From: Candidatus Hodarchaeota archaeon
GTDB lineage: Archaea > Asgardarchaeota > Heimdallarchaeia > Hodarchaeales > Hodarchaeaceae
DNA length: 27,139 nt
Direction of reading: 5' to 3'
Assembly (NCBI GenBank): GCA_016839665.1
Contig: JAEOTU010000213.1
Location: 1-27,139, forward strand
Below are positions 16,294 through 23,569 of this stretch, in pieces. The notes below the pieces were generated by a model. It was not told the DNA's origin. It saw only the letters and a list, made by a program, of their open reading frames with translations, and searched no databases. The position numbers were made by a program, and so were the translations under genes. The stretch's first letter is position 1. Each line of letters starts with the position of its first letter.

Positions 16294-17553
16294 ATGGCCT
16301 CAGAACAATCTGATATTGTATCCAGCTCTCCAACTATTGAAGTACCTAATTTTATGACCGATCTAATGAATGCTATTCTCTCTACCTTTATTGTTATTAT
16401 GATTTGGTACCTATTCTTTCTATTCTATGATTACTTCTTTTCCCTCGGTCTTCTAGGGTTAGTAATCCTATTTGTTGTTATACTATTTCTTCTACCCTAT
16501 ACTATAAATATTGGTAAGCGATGGTTTGAAGTTTGGGGATATAAAATTGTTTCATGGCGTACTGGTGTTCCATACATGAATTATCGTACCAAATGCCCAT
16601 TTCTTCAACGAAAACTTTTTACTTTTTCTTGTAGAGCAGAACAGATTGAACCTTTTAATGAGGCAATTTTTGAGAAATGTCACAAAGAAATCATGTGGGA
16701 GGCTTGTTGGCCTGAACGGATACCTTCAATATTACAAATGTATGATGAGGCACTTCCAAAGGAGAAACAACGGTTTGCTTTCATACTTGCAGCAATGAAA
16801 GAACATGCATCACCAGCAGGTATGAAAATGCATGAAGTCCTGACTAATGATAGTTTGGAGCTCGAAGCACGAGTTTCTGCCGGATATGCTTTAGAAGAAA
16901 TGAGAAATGAGAGTGGAATTGAGCCATTAGTTGCAATGGTTGGTCAATATGATCAGCGAACCGATCAAATGATTCGCGCGATTCTAGCGCGATATAAGGA
17001 AATGGCAATCCCGTATTTAATTGACGCAGTTCAGAATTGCGAGGGTGACACTCGGTGTGGGTTGTTTGTTGAAATAATAGGAAAAATAGGACATGAAAAC
17101 AGTATTCCTACTTTAGAAAACCTGTTAACAAGCGATACTACTGGAGAGTATACAAAGTTACAAACAATTTATGCTTTTCAAGAAATAGGAACTACTGAAG
17201 CTTTTAAAATACTTATCGCGTATCTTGAAAAAGCACCAGACGAAGAACAAACCATCATCAAGCAAGCGTGTTTAAATCGAAAATTGGTAAGTTTTCCATT
17301 ATTGATAGACTTTCTGTCAAACAGAGAAATTTCGGAAGAATATTATGCCCAGATAGGAGATATCTTAGCTGGTGTTGATGCAAAAACCTATGACCACTTT
17401 TTCACGAAGATAGGTGAATTACAAGGAAGTACCGTCGTTCAAAGCTTAGCAACAACATTAAAAGAAAACACTCCAGACGAAGAGGAATTTTTAAAACTGC
17501 ATGAGGTTTTTGATAAGCATATTGGATTACACGAAGGTCCTAAAGAAATTTAA
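16294..17553 (+). CDS. membrane-anchored HEAT-repeat protein with four-Cys cluster
   Basis: 419 residues from ATG 16294. Two hydrophobic helices (about residues 23-46 and 50-72) anchor it near the N-terminus. A segment with four cysteines follows (about 101, 113, 129, 138, in KCPFLQ, SCRAE, KCHKE and EACW), a likely metal site; I have the impression of similar CP..C..C..C segments in other archaeal HEAT proteins. From about residue 140 to the end are alpha-helical pairs with HEAT-like repeats (for example ARVSAGYALEEM, KLQTIYAFQEIG), a scaffold for protein binding, probably on the cytosolic face. Partner and process are unknown. GTG 16237 would add 19 residues. It stands alone and converges on the small minus-strand gene. 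Confidence 0.82.
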   Translation: MASEQSDIVSSSPTIEVPNFMTDLMNAILSTFIVIMIWYLFFLFYDYFFSLGLLGLVILFVVILFLLPYTINIGKRWFEVWGYKIVSWRTGVPYMNYRTKCPFLQRKLFTFSCRAEQIEPFNEAIFEKCHKEIMWEACWPERIPSILQMYDEALPKEKQRFAFILAAMKEHASPAGMKMHEVLTNDSLELEARVSAGYALEEMRNESGIEPLVAMVGQYDQRTDQMIRAILARYKEMAIPYLIDAVQNCEGDTRCGLFVEIIGKIGHENSIPTLENLLTSDTTGEYTKLQTIYAFQEIGTTEAFKILIAYLEKAPDEEQTIIKQACLNRKLVSFPLLIDFLSNREISEEYYAQIGDILAGVDAKTYDHFFTKIGELQGSTVVQSLATTLKENTPDEEEFLKLHEVFDKHIGLHEGPKEI

Positions 17554-17618
17554 AAACATATTATTTTTTAAATCTCTTCTATGAAAAAACTACAAAGGGT
17601 CGGTTATTATTCTCTGTG

Positions 17619-17807
17619 TTATAACTGAATTAAGACTTCCCAACCCAATTCTTCAAGGTTATCAATAAAATCTTTCATGAAAGTTCTTTCTTTTGGATCT
17701 ACCTCATCTAATTTTCTGAGCTTTTTCTCATTGACCCAGATCTCCATCTTCTGACCAGGAAAGTGAAGTGTCTTTAATTGTTTAGGAACCCGATAATTCT
17801 GTAACAT
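17619..17807 (-). CDS. small hypothetical protein (62 residues)
   Basis: Not recognised. It is a charged small protein (start MLQNYRVPKQL, end NLEELGWEVLIQL) with no membrane segment. Codon content looks protein-like and the C-terminal half could form one acidic helix. ATG 17807 has GGGAT close upstream; an in-frame TTG 17831 would add eight residues without a ribosome site. It converges on the HEAT-repeat gene with a T-rich spacer between. It could be real or a chance ORF. Confidence 0.5.
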   Translation of the reverse strand: MLQNYRVPKQLKTLHFPGQKMEIWVNEKKLRKLDEVDPKERTFMKDFIDNLEELGWEVLIQL

Positions 17808-18129
17808 GATAATCCCAGTTGATTTTATCAATGTTAAGTTTATTAAATCAGGGAAGACACTCTGATTTCTAAGAAATAGTCAATTGTGAAGAGTTCAAGT
17901 GAGACACTTAACAATACAGCAAAAATAGTATGAAATTTGAAGCTTGAGAAGGTTTCTATAGATAAAATGATCTTAAAATTACCTTAATAGGTGATTTATT
18001 GATTTTTATCGGAGTACCTGATATTTGACGAAGTAATTATATTTGCTGATGGGGTGTTCCTCTTTAATCAAAAATACCTAATTTAAATACAATTTTGAAC
18101 ATCAAATCACTCTTGATACGTGAAGATAG
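17808..18129. other. spacer upstream of nep1
   Basis: About 320 bases with no convincing gene. It holds a hairpin at 17845-17868 and an AT-rich box near 18080-18090 (AATTTAAATAC), about 40 bases before the nep1 start, the likely promoter. Confidence 0.5.
17845..17868. repeat. inverted repeat/hairpin
   Basis: AAATCAG (17845-17851) pairs exactly with CTGATTT (17862-17868) over a 10-base loop, close to the start of the small minus-strand gene. Could be an operator; unproven. Confidence 0.3.
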
Positions 18130-18837
18130 ATGACGATTATTGTGATCTTTTTTGAATCAGCTTTGGAGCTCATTCCCAACTCATATCGAAAACATCCTCT
18201 AGTTCGAAAAGAGTGGCAAAAGAATGTGAAAAAGAAAAACCGAGGGGTCTTATTAGATGGTGCTTTACACAGACCAATATTAGACTCACTAGAGAAGGCC
18301 GAAAAACGAGGTAGGCCTGATATTATTCATCATTCACTTATGAACGTAGTTTATTCCCCTTTATTCAAGGAAGAGAAGATTCAAGTCTTTATCCACACCC
18401 GAACTGATCTGTGTATTCGAATTCCCTCTAATTGGAGGGTGCCAGTGAACTACAACAGATTTTGTGGATTATTTTCGCAACTTTTGCTTAACAGGAGAGT
18501 TCCTCTTTCAGGTGATCCTATCTTGGCTGTTAAACATTGTACGTTGAGAAAACTTCTTCAACAATTTGATGATTCAGAGGTTTTCCTTTGTGCTTCTCCA
18601 ACAGAGAAGTTAAAAAGACAAATTTCAATCAAAACATTGTCCGATCTCTCTCTTTATTCCTCAAAGGTCTTTTTAATTGGTGGGTTCCAACATGGGGAAG
18701 CAGAATTTCGTTCTTTAGAATCACCTACTTCAAGTCAAGATTGGACCATTCTTACAATATATGACGAAGTAAAACCCGCTTGGGTGATTGCTGCTAGACT
18801 CATTCATTGGTTAGAAATTGGTGGGTATCAATGGTAA
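18130..18837 (+). CDS. nep1: Nep1/Emg1-type rRNA pseudouridine N1-methyltransferase
   Basis: 235 residues. Nep1 is a SPOUT-fold, SAM-dependent methyltransferase that methylates a pseudouridine in helix 35 of the small-subunit rRNA and is needed for 30S/40S assembly; it is found in archaea and eukaryotes. Family marks seen are RPDIIHHSL (62-70), an IHT strand (88-90), RVPVNYNRFCGL (103-114) and the SAM-knot IGGFQHGE (173-180), with the C-terminal knot following. Length is typical. ATG 18130 has no clear ribosome site; a TATA-like box lies about 40 bases upstream. Its last seven bases, ATGGTAA, are shared with the start of the next gene, so the two are almost surely coupled. Confidence 0.92.
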   Translation: MTIIVIFFESALELIPNSYRKHPLVRKEWQKNVKKKNRGVLLDGALHRPILDSLEKAEKRGRPDIIHHSLMNVVYSPLFKEEKIQVFIHTRTDLCIRIPSNWRVPVNYNRFCGLFSQLLLNRRVPLSGDPILAVKHCTLRKLLQQFDDSEVFLCASPTEKLKRQISIKTLSDLSLYSSKVFLIGGFQHGEAEFRSLESPTSSQDWTILTIYDEVKPAWVIAARLIHWLEIGGYQW

Positions 18838-19412
18838 TCCGAGTACTTATAGCTAGTACAAATCCTGTGAAAATTCGTGCAGCTCGTGAGGCCTTTTCAT
18901 GTTTTCAGGAAGAAATCACTTTCTCCAGTTTAAACATGAAGGTTATCGATCCTGAATGGGATCTCTTCAAATCACAACCCTTAGGTGAGGATGAAACTTA
19001 TAAAAATTCTAGATTACGAGTGAAACATATTCGAAAACACAATCCTGATTTTGATTTCTTTATTGGAATTGAAGGAGGAATTGTTTACACACAACATAAC
19101 CAAGCTAGGATAGTTGTTTATTGTTCAGTGGGTACTCATTCAGCCATCACGACGGTAAGAGGATGCGAAATACCTCTTCCAGATAGGTGGTATGAGAAAT
19201 TGGCATCTGTTCGAGAGAAAAGCTCTCTTCAATTAGAACTAGGTGATTTGGTTGCAAAAATCAGTGGAATTACCAATATTAAACAAAAAAATGGAGCCGT
19301 AGGTTTTCTAACTCAAAACATCGTTACACGATTTGATATTTTATATCAAAGTATGATGATGGCACTCATCCCTTTCTTGAATTCCACACTCTTTGAAATT
19401 AAAGTGAAGTGA
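18831..19412 (+). CDS. YjjX-type inosine/xanthosine triphosphatase
   Basis: 193 residues. This ITPase-like family hydrolyses non-canonical purine nucleoside triphosphates (ITP/XTP) to protect nucleic acids. Family marks are ASTNPVKIRAAREAF near the N-terminus, GEDETYKNS, GIEGGI with acidic residues for metal, and a GDLVAKISG segment. ATG 18831 overlaps the nep1 stop and gives the usual start MVIRVLIAST; a TTG at 18807 inside nep1 would add eight residues that do not fit the family. Coupling with nep1 is by seven-base overlap. Confidence 0.9.
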   Translation: MVIRVLIASTNPVKIRAAREAFSCFQEEITFSSLNMKVIDPEWDLFKSQPLGEDETYKNSRLRVKHIRKHNPDFDFFIGIEGGIVYTQHNQARIVVYCSVGTHSAITTVRGCEIPLPDRWYEKLASVREKSSLQLELGDLVAKISGITNIKQKNGAVGFLTQNIVTRFDILYQSMMMALIPFLNSTLFEIKVK

Positions 19413-19503
19413 AAGAGTACAAAAAGGAAAATCATTAAAACGGTGTATTGTTCATCTTAACCTGAACTTATTCTACTTCAATTTGAAATGGATTTGTTAT
19501 TTA

Positions 19504-20031
19504 ATGAGATCTATTCATCCAATCAGCAAACAATCCAAGATTCCCAAACAGGTTGAACAAATCAAGCACTGGTTAGACTTATTAAGGTTGGAATATGTTA
19601 TACTATCTGATTCCCACGATGGAAGCTATACGTTTCTTCTCCCTATCAAAGAATGTCCCGATATTAATATTACCTTAGAGCATGATTTTACTCATCTTTC
19701 ATTTTTTTCAAATGGTCTCACATGCTTATCAAAAGAATCTGAAGATGCTGTACAATCTTTTCTTCGAAAACTATTACAACTCCAAGGCCAGTATTTTACT
19801 AGCAGAATCATCAGTACAGGCCCCCAGGAACATATTCGTGTATTTGTAGGCTGTCGTTATGACGAGATGTCTATGTACCGTTTTGCTAGGAAAATTCGGG
19901 AATTGATTCAATTCGTAAAAGAGATATCGGAGCTAATAGAGCATTATAGAATGAATGAACTCTGGCGTGATACCGAACAAGAACCGAAATTTCCAGAAAT
20001 TGATGTTCGCGAGAGAGTTCGTTTCCTTTAA
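19504..20031 (+). CDS. hypothetical small alpha/beta protein
   Basis: Not recognised. About 175 residues, soluble. It has a helix (VEQIKHWLDLLRLEY), a set of strands (SYTFLLPI, INITLEH, HLSFFS) and helices from about 110 to the end. The helix-strands-helix pattern recalls YbjN/type III chaperone-like folds, but this is only a resemblance. ATG 19504 is used; TTG 19483 (seven residues more) is possible and neither has a clear ribosome site. It follows the YjjX-type gene by about 90 bases and may share its transcript. It ends seven bases before the convergent winged-helix gene. Confidence 0.65.
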   Translation: MRSIHPISKQSKIPKQVEQIKHWLDLLRLEYVILSDSHDGSYTFLLPIKECPDINITLEHDFTHLSFFSNGLTCLSKESEDAVQSFLRKLLQLQGQYFTSRIISTGPQEHIRVFVGCRYDEMSMYRFARKIRELIQFVKEISELIEHYRMNELWRDTEQEPKFPEIDVRERVRFL

Positions 20032-20038
20032 ATTAATT

Positions 20039-20554
20039 TTAAAACGGTTTACTACGCCAACTGAGAATTGTTTCTACCCAACAGACTATTACAGCAAATA
20101 AACCAAAGATGAGAGCAAAAACCTCTCCTGTAGAGAAGGGAAATGTCAGGAAAAGGATAAAATATCCTAAAAACAATATAGAAACGAAAATAGCATAGAA
20201 GAAAAATCGAGGGAGAGTAAAGTTTCCTACCATCACAAATTGCTTTAATGCTCCGATATCAATCTTTTTTGTCACTTCATAGTTACCAAACCGATTCTTA
20301 CGAACTATCCCTAGCGTCTCTAATTTTTCTAGATGGTAACTTGAAACACTAGGAGAGGAAAGATTCAAACTTCGTTGTATTTCCCGGACTCCTGCGGCAC
20401 TTTTCTTTCGAATTAAATAGAAATAAACATCCAATGTAGTGCCTTTAATAACACTTTCAAGGTTTATTTTCGAAGATTCTTCACCTTGATCATTTTGATC
20501 ATCAGAAAAGCCTTTAACTCTCCTCATCATGTTTCTTGTGTATTGATGAACCAT
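20039..20554 (-). CDS. winged-helix regulator with two C-terminal membrane helices
   Basis: 171 residues. Residues 39-95 form an ArsR-like winged helix (TTLDVYFYLIRKK, then REIQRSLNLSSPSVSSYHLEKL and an EVTKK wing). Residues 116-140 and 144-164 are two membrane helices, so the DNA-binding domain is tethered to the membrane, a pattern known in archaea. No ligand domain is visible. The start chosen is ATG 20554, with GAAGGA six bases upstream; TTG 20593 would add 13 residues. It is divergent from a soluble winged-helix gene; the shared 144-base spacer could hold operators for both. Target genes cannot be told from the sequence. Confidence 0.82.
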   Translation of the reverse strand: MVHQYTRNMMRRVKGFSDDQNDQGEESSKINLESVIKGTTLDVYFYLIRKKSAAGVREIQRSLNLSSPSVSSYHLEKLETLGIVRKNRFGNYEVTKKIDIGALKQFVMVGNFTLPRFFFYAIFVSILFLGYFILFLTFPFSTGEVFALIFGLFAVIVCWVETILSWRSKPF

Positions 20555-20680
20555 TCTAAATCCTTCAAAAAAATCTATTCTTTCACTTATCAACTAAGAA
20601 TCATATGGCAATATTCAAATAAAACAGGAGTGGTGTTGTCACCTACACTTTCAGAGGATGAATATTAACAAACAATACTA

Positions 20681-20686
20681 AAGGAG
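20681..20686 (+). promoter_or_regulatory. ribosome-binding site of the winged-helix gene
   Basis: AAGGAG lies 12 nt before ATG 20699, in line with the 9-12 nt spacing seen at other starts in the window. Confidence 0.6.
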
Positions 20687-20698
20687 TTCAACCATCAA

Positions 20699-21163
20699 AT
20701 GACCTCACGACCTGCCAAGGCCGAAAAGATAGATTCACTTCGTGATATCCTATCTTCCCTTGAGACCACGGCTCAAGTGAAACCAGAAATTGAAAAGTTT
20801 GTCATGTCTCTTTCAAGCAGACTTCTTACATTAACTCGGGATTATTACGCTAGCTTAGTATTTCTATTTACCACACCATTATCATTTCATCAAAGGTTAA
20901 TCTTTATGCAATTGATTTCAATCTATCCCAAAGGAAGTTCAGGAATCGATATAGCAAGAGCACTGGGAATCTCTGTGCAATCTAAGTCAATCTATCGTGA
21001 CTTAAAGGTCTTAGACAAACAAGGACTTATTCATCTTGAAGAAATTCATTCCCGTCTGAAGTTAGCTTATGCAAATTATGATAATCAACTAGTTAACCGT
21101 CTGATTGAACTTGTTCAAATCCATGGCGAATCTTTACAGGAATTACTTCAAGAAAAAAAATAG
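20699..21163 (+). CDS. winged-helix DNA-binding protein
   Basis: 154 residues. The middle (about 65-125) is a winged helix with recognition segment GIDIARALGISVQSKSIYRD, then LDKQGLIHLEEIH; the N-terminal 60 residues and the C-terminus are helical and may dimerise. No ligand domain or membrane segment. The family within the winged-helix group is not clear. ATG 20699 has AAGGAG 12 nt upstream. The gene for a two-helix membrane protein follows after 14 bases, so the two are probably one operon, opposite the membrane-anchored regulator. Confidence 0.8.
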   Translation: MTSRPAKAEKIDSLRDILSSLETTAQVKPEIEKFVMSLSSRLLTLTRDYYASLVFLFTTPLSFHQRLIFMQLISIYPKGSSGIDIARALGISVQSKSIYRDLKVLDKQGLIHLEEIHSRLKLAYANYDNQLVNRLIELVQIHGESLQELLQEKK

Positions 21164-21177
21164 GTGTGTGAATAAAG

Positions 21178-21804
21178 TTGCTATTATTGCCAGACAAAAG
21201 GATTTGGAGATATCAACTGACTCTTATTGTAGTTTTGGTTACCACTCTTTCAACCCTGTTTTTGATCTTCTGGCTACCCCCCATCATAAGAGATTACGGA
21301 GGAACAACAACAATGGGGGAAAGTACATTTCAAGAAGACGTTGGTATGACAGGAGTTAATACTCTAGTATTCGATTATCTCCCCATTGTTTTCAGTACAT
21401 TATTTTTCATTATAAGTCTAGTTATATTGAGTGAATTGTTATTTTTCTGGGTTCCATCATTAACAGATCTCTCTGGAAAAAAAGGAGAAGGAAAAATGGT
21501 TTGGTTGAGGAAACTTCGAGTTATTCCTGAGCGTGTATTTTCTCATAAGAATTCCAATGCTCAAATTCTCATTCATCGTAAGCGATCCTCTCTCAAAGGT
21601 TTGCTAATGAAGGAATTTACAATGGAGGTTCACCTTAGTAAAAATATACAAGAAATCAAACAAATTGCTGATTTTACCAGCATCGAGAGGATAGTTCAGA
21701 CTCCTACTCACAATATCCTTATTAAAACAGTGATATTGAAATATTTACCACTCCAATTCATCCAAATCAAGACAATACTGGCTTCAATTGTGAAAACTCT
21801 TTAA
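21178..21804 (+). CDS. hypothetical membrane protein
   Basis: Not recognised. 208 residues with two hydrophobic helices (about 13-33 and 68-92), a short loop between them, and a basic C-terminal half (from about 105) likely in the cytosol. The start is TTG 21178: the frame is closed by TGA at 21169-21171, so no further upstream start exists. It follows the winged-helix gene by 14 bases and may be its co-transcribed membrane partner. Function unknown. Confidence 0.65.
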   Translation: MLLLPDKRIWRYQLTLIVVLVTTLSTLFLIFWLPPIIRDYGGTTTMGESTFQEDVGMTGVNTLVFDYLPIVFSTLFFIISLVILSELLFFWVPSLTDLSGKKGEGKMVWLRKLRVIPERVFSHKNSNAQILIHRKRSSLKGLLMKEFTMEVHLSKNIQEIKQIADFTSIERIVQTPTHNILIKTVILKYLPLQFIQIKTILASIVKTL

Positions 21805-21880
21805 ATAACATTGTTTCTCGTTACGAAAGTTCTTGTTGTTGAAGACTAAGGTAGATTTTAATTATATCTCGCTCTCGAAG

Positions 21881-21890
21881 TTTTTATATT
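21881..21890 (+). promoter_or_regulatory. likely TATA box for the gelsolin-domain gene
   Basis: TTTTTATATT lies about 38 bases before TTG 21924, which would place the transcript start roughly 10 nt ahead of that codon. No ribosome site is visible there, so a near-leaderless message is likely. Confidence 0.5.
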
Positions 21891-21923
21891 GTAAGTTAAG
21901 ATGGAATTTTACAAACTAAAACG

Positions 21924-22676
21924 TTGAGTGGCTGGTTATTTTTGGGACGTATTGTTGCATATCAAGTTCAGAATAATGGTTTTTATGACCCAGTATCCTT
22001 TAAGAAAGAGAACTTACAATCAAATGAGGTTTTTATCTTTGTTGATGATGGAAGAAAAGAACTCTGGATCTGGATTGGCGATACAGCCGATGTTAGATCT
22101 CGATTCATTTCAAGTACAGTAGCAGCAGAGATCAGGCGAATTTACGGTCTTTCTCTTCGGATCAGAGCAGCTGACCAAGGCGCAGAACCTGCTGATTTTT
22201 GGAAATGCCTTGATTCCGTTCCCGAAGACGGCCTTGGACCTATCGATGCAATTGAGAAAACTAAACTCATCCCTCCTGAACCTCCTGTTCTAGATGCCTC
22301 AAAAACTAAGCTTCCCAAGAAGGGTATTGAAAAATCCCCAAAGAAAAAGACAAAGGATAAAATTGAGCTTATCCCTCCCAAACCTCCAATTCTAGATGCC
22401 TCAAAAACTGAGCTACCCAAAAGGGTTATTGAAAAATCAACTAAAATTTTGAAGAAATTGAAGAAAACAGAGAAAGAAGAAATCAAACCTTTACCAGAAT
22501 ATATCGAGGCCAAACCATCATTAATAACTACCCCACCATGTCCACATTGTAAGAGGGGTCACCTTCTTCCGTACTCGGAGATAGTGGATGTGAGTAAAAA
22601 AGAGAAACAGATCTTACCCTTCTCACGGTGGTCTTGTTCGAATTGTAGTTATTCCCCTGACGACACTGCTTCGTAA
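21924..22676 (+). CDS. single gelsolin domain, Pro/Lys repeats and zinc ribbon
   Basis: 250 residues in three parts. Residues 1-98 match a gelsolin domain: GRIVAYQV, NEVFIFVDDGRKELWIWIGD (35-53) and AADQGAEPADFWKCL. Gelsolin domains bind actin and calcium; Asgard archaea encode such proteins (profilin-gelsolin work). Residues 113-190 are Pro/Lys-rich with two copies of a 24-residue unit. Residues 205-245 have CPHC (206-209) and CSNC (238-241), a likely zinc ribbon. A gelsolin domain with a zinc ribbon is an arrangement I do not recall. TTG 21924 is the chosen start; ATG 21901 leads only to a stop. Actin binding is inferred from the fold. It is single-gene with its own TATA box and T-rich end. 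Confidence 0.86.
   Translation: MSGWLFLGRIVAYQVQNNGFYDPVSFKKENLQSNEVFIFVDDGRKELWIWIGDTADVRSRFISSTVAAEIRRIYGLSLRIRAADQGAEPADFWKCLDSVPEDGLGPIDAIEKTKLIPPEPPVLDASKTKLPKKGIEKSPKKKTKDKIELIPPKPPILDASKTELPKRVIEKSTKILKKLKKTEKEEIKPLPEYIEAKPSLITTPPCPHCKRGHLLPYSEIVDVSKKEKQILPFSRWSCSNCSYSPDDTAS
22266..22439 (+). repeat. tandem 102-base repeat in the gelsolin-domain gene
   Basis: Two units, 22266-22337 and 22368-22439, with a period of 102 bases (34 codons). Each encodes 24 residues of the pattern LIPPxPPxLDASKTxLPKxx with strong DNA identity. The first is LIPPEPPVLDASKTKLPK; the second LIPPKPPILDASKTELPK. Recent duplication is the simplest reading. Confidence 0.8.
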
Positions 22677-22678
22677 TA

Positions 22679-22698
22679 GGTTTTTAATCATCTTTTTT
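22679..22698 (+). terminator. T-rich terminator between convergent genes
   Basis: GTTTTTAATCATCTTTTTT directly after the gelsolin-domain stop. It is the likely end of that message and faces the YkgJ-type gene. Confidence 0.45.
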
Positions 22699-22784
22699 GT
22701 TGACTATTGCTAGGCTTATGGTTACAAGAATAAGTTGCTAAACAAGGTTGATTTTCAATAGAGGGGATTCTTGCCAAAGCAAGA

Positions 22785-23465
22785 TTAGGATTGTTCTTTT
22801 GGCCCCTTCAATAATTCATCTAGTTGTTTTCGTTTGTCTTCTGGCATATCTTCCATTGCTTTTTGTTGCTGTTCTATTAAATTCTTCATGAATAGCGAGT
22901 ATAATAGATTTAGCATCATTTGTGTTTCAACTCGGGCGTCGAAATCTGCCCGTGCATTATCACGATCTTCAATAAGACGTTCCTTGGTCATAGACCCTTG
23001 TCCCAAGCCAGGAACCGACCTATCTTTAATATAATAATTTTTACCATTATAGCCTAGCGGAAAAGCTTTACATTCCAAGGGCATTGAATGATAAATGTTA
23101 CAAAGGCGATTTTCTTTATCAAACATAGAACAACCGTTCTCTGAACCAGCTAAAACAAGAGTCATATAACTCTGTTTTTCGTCTGACTCTCCTATTTGAA
23201 GTGTTTGAAGCTTCAGGTTTGGCAACACGGCATTGATTGTTCCCGATTGTGTCCAAATACGGAAATCTGCGAGTGATATTGGTACGAATTCCCTCTTCTC
23301 ACAACAATTTCCACATTTTGTACAATTAAACACATACCTTTTCTTAGGCTTGGATTCAGCTTTAGTTTCCTGTTCTACTTGGTTATCACCTTCCTCCTTT
23401 TCTTCTTCTGCTGAAGATGTATCTGGCTCCTTTTCTAATTCCTCTTTGTTTTCTTTTTCAGACAT
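22785..23465 (-). CDS. YkgJ-family cysteine-cluster protein
   Basis: 226 residues. The family (zinc- or iron-binding, PF03692 type) has unknown biochemical function. Its mark is CTKCGNCC at 48-55 (C48, C51, C54, C55), followed by C112, LCNIYHSMPLECKAFPLGY with C122 and C132. The first 42 residues are a low-complexity acidic tail rich in Glu/Lys, and the C-terminal 60 are helical and charged. The start is ATG 23465 with AAGGA ahead of it. It follows larB on the same strand by about 100 bases, with its own TATA-like box. Confidence 0.86.
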   Translation of the reverse strand: MSEKENKEELEKEPDTSSAEEEKEEGDNQVEQETKAESKPKKRYVFNCTKCGNCCEKREFVPISLADFRIWTQSGTINAVLPNLKLQTLQIGESDEKQSYMTLVLAGSENGCSMFDKENRLCNIYHSMPLECKAFPLGYNGKNYYIKDRSVPGLGQGSMTKERLIEDRDNARADFDARVETQMMLNLLYSLFMKNLIEQQQKAMEDMPEDKRKQLDELLKGPKEQS

Positions 23466-23511
23466 TTGACCATCTTCCTTTGTTTAAGTGTTTGGTTATA
23501 CCTTTTGAACA

Positions 23512-23525
23512 ATTTTTTTTATATT
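23512..23525 (-). promoter_or_regulatory. TATA-like box of the YkgJ-type gene
   Basis: AATATAAAAAAAAT on the minus strand, about 50 bases before ATG 23465. It indicates a promoter separate from larCB, though read-through from larB is possible. Confidence 0.45.
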
Positions 23526-23569
23526 CTCTTCATACAACTGGAAACAAAATTTTAAAGAATTTTGATAAT

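Noticed and set aside
17991..18049. C/D-box-like RNA (GTGATTT, CTGA, TTGACGA, CTGA) upstream of nep1
   Set aside because: The first box departs from RUGAUGA, and the spacing of 20 and 14 bases is uneven. Not enough to call an RNA gene.
22142..22513. Minus-strand open frame opposite the gelsolin-domain gene
   Set aside because: Its residues are the antisense of the Pro/Lys repeats; the plus-strand gene has clear domain motifs.
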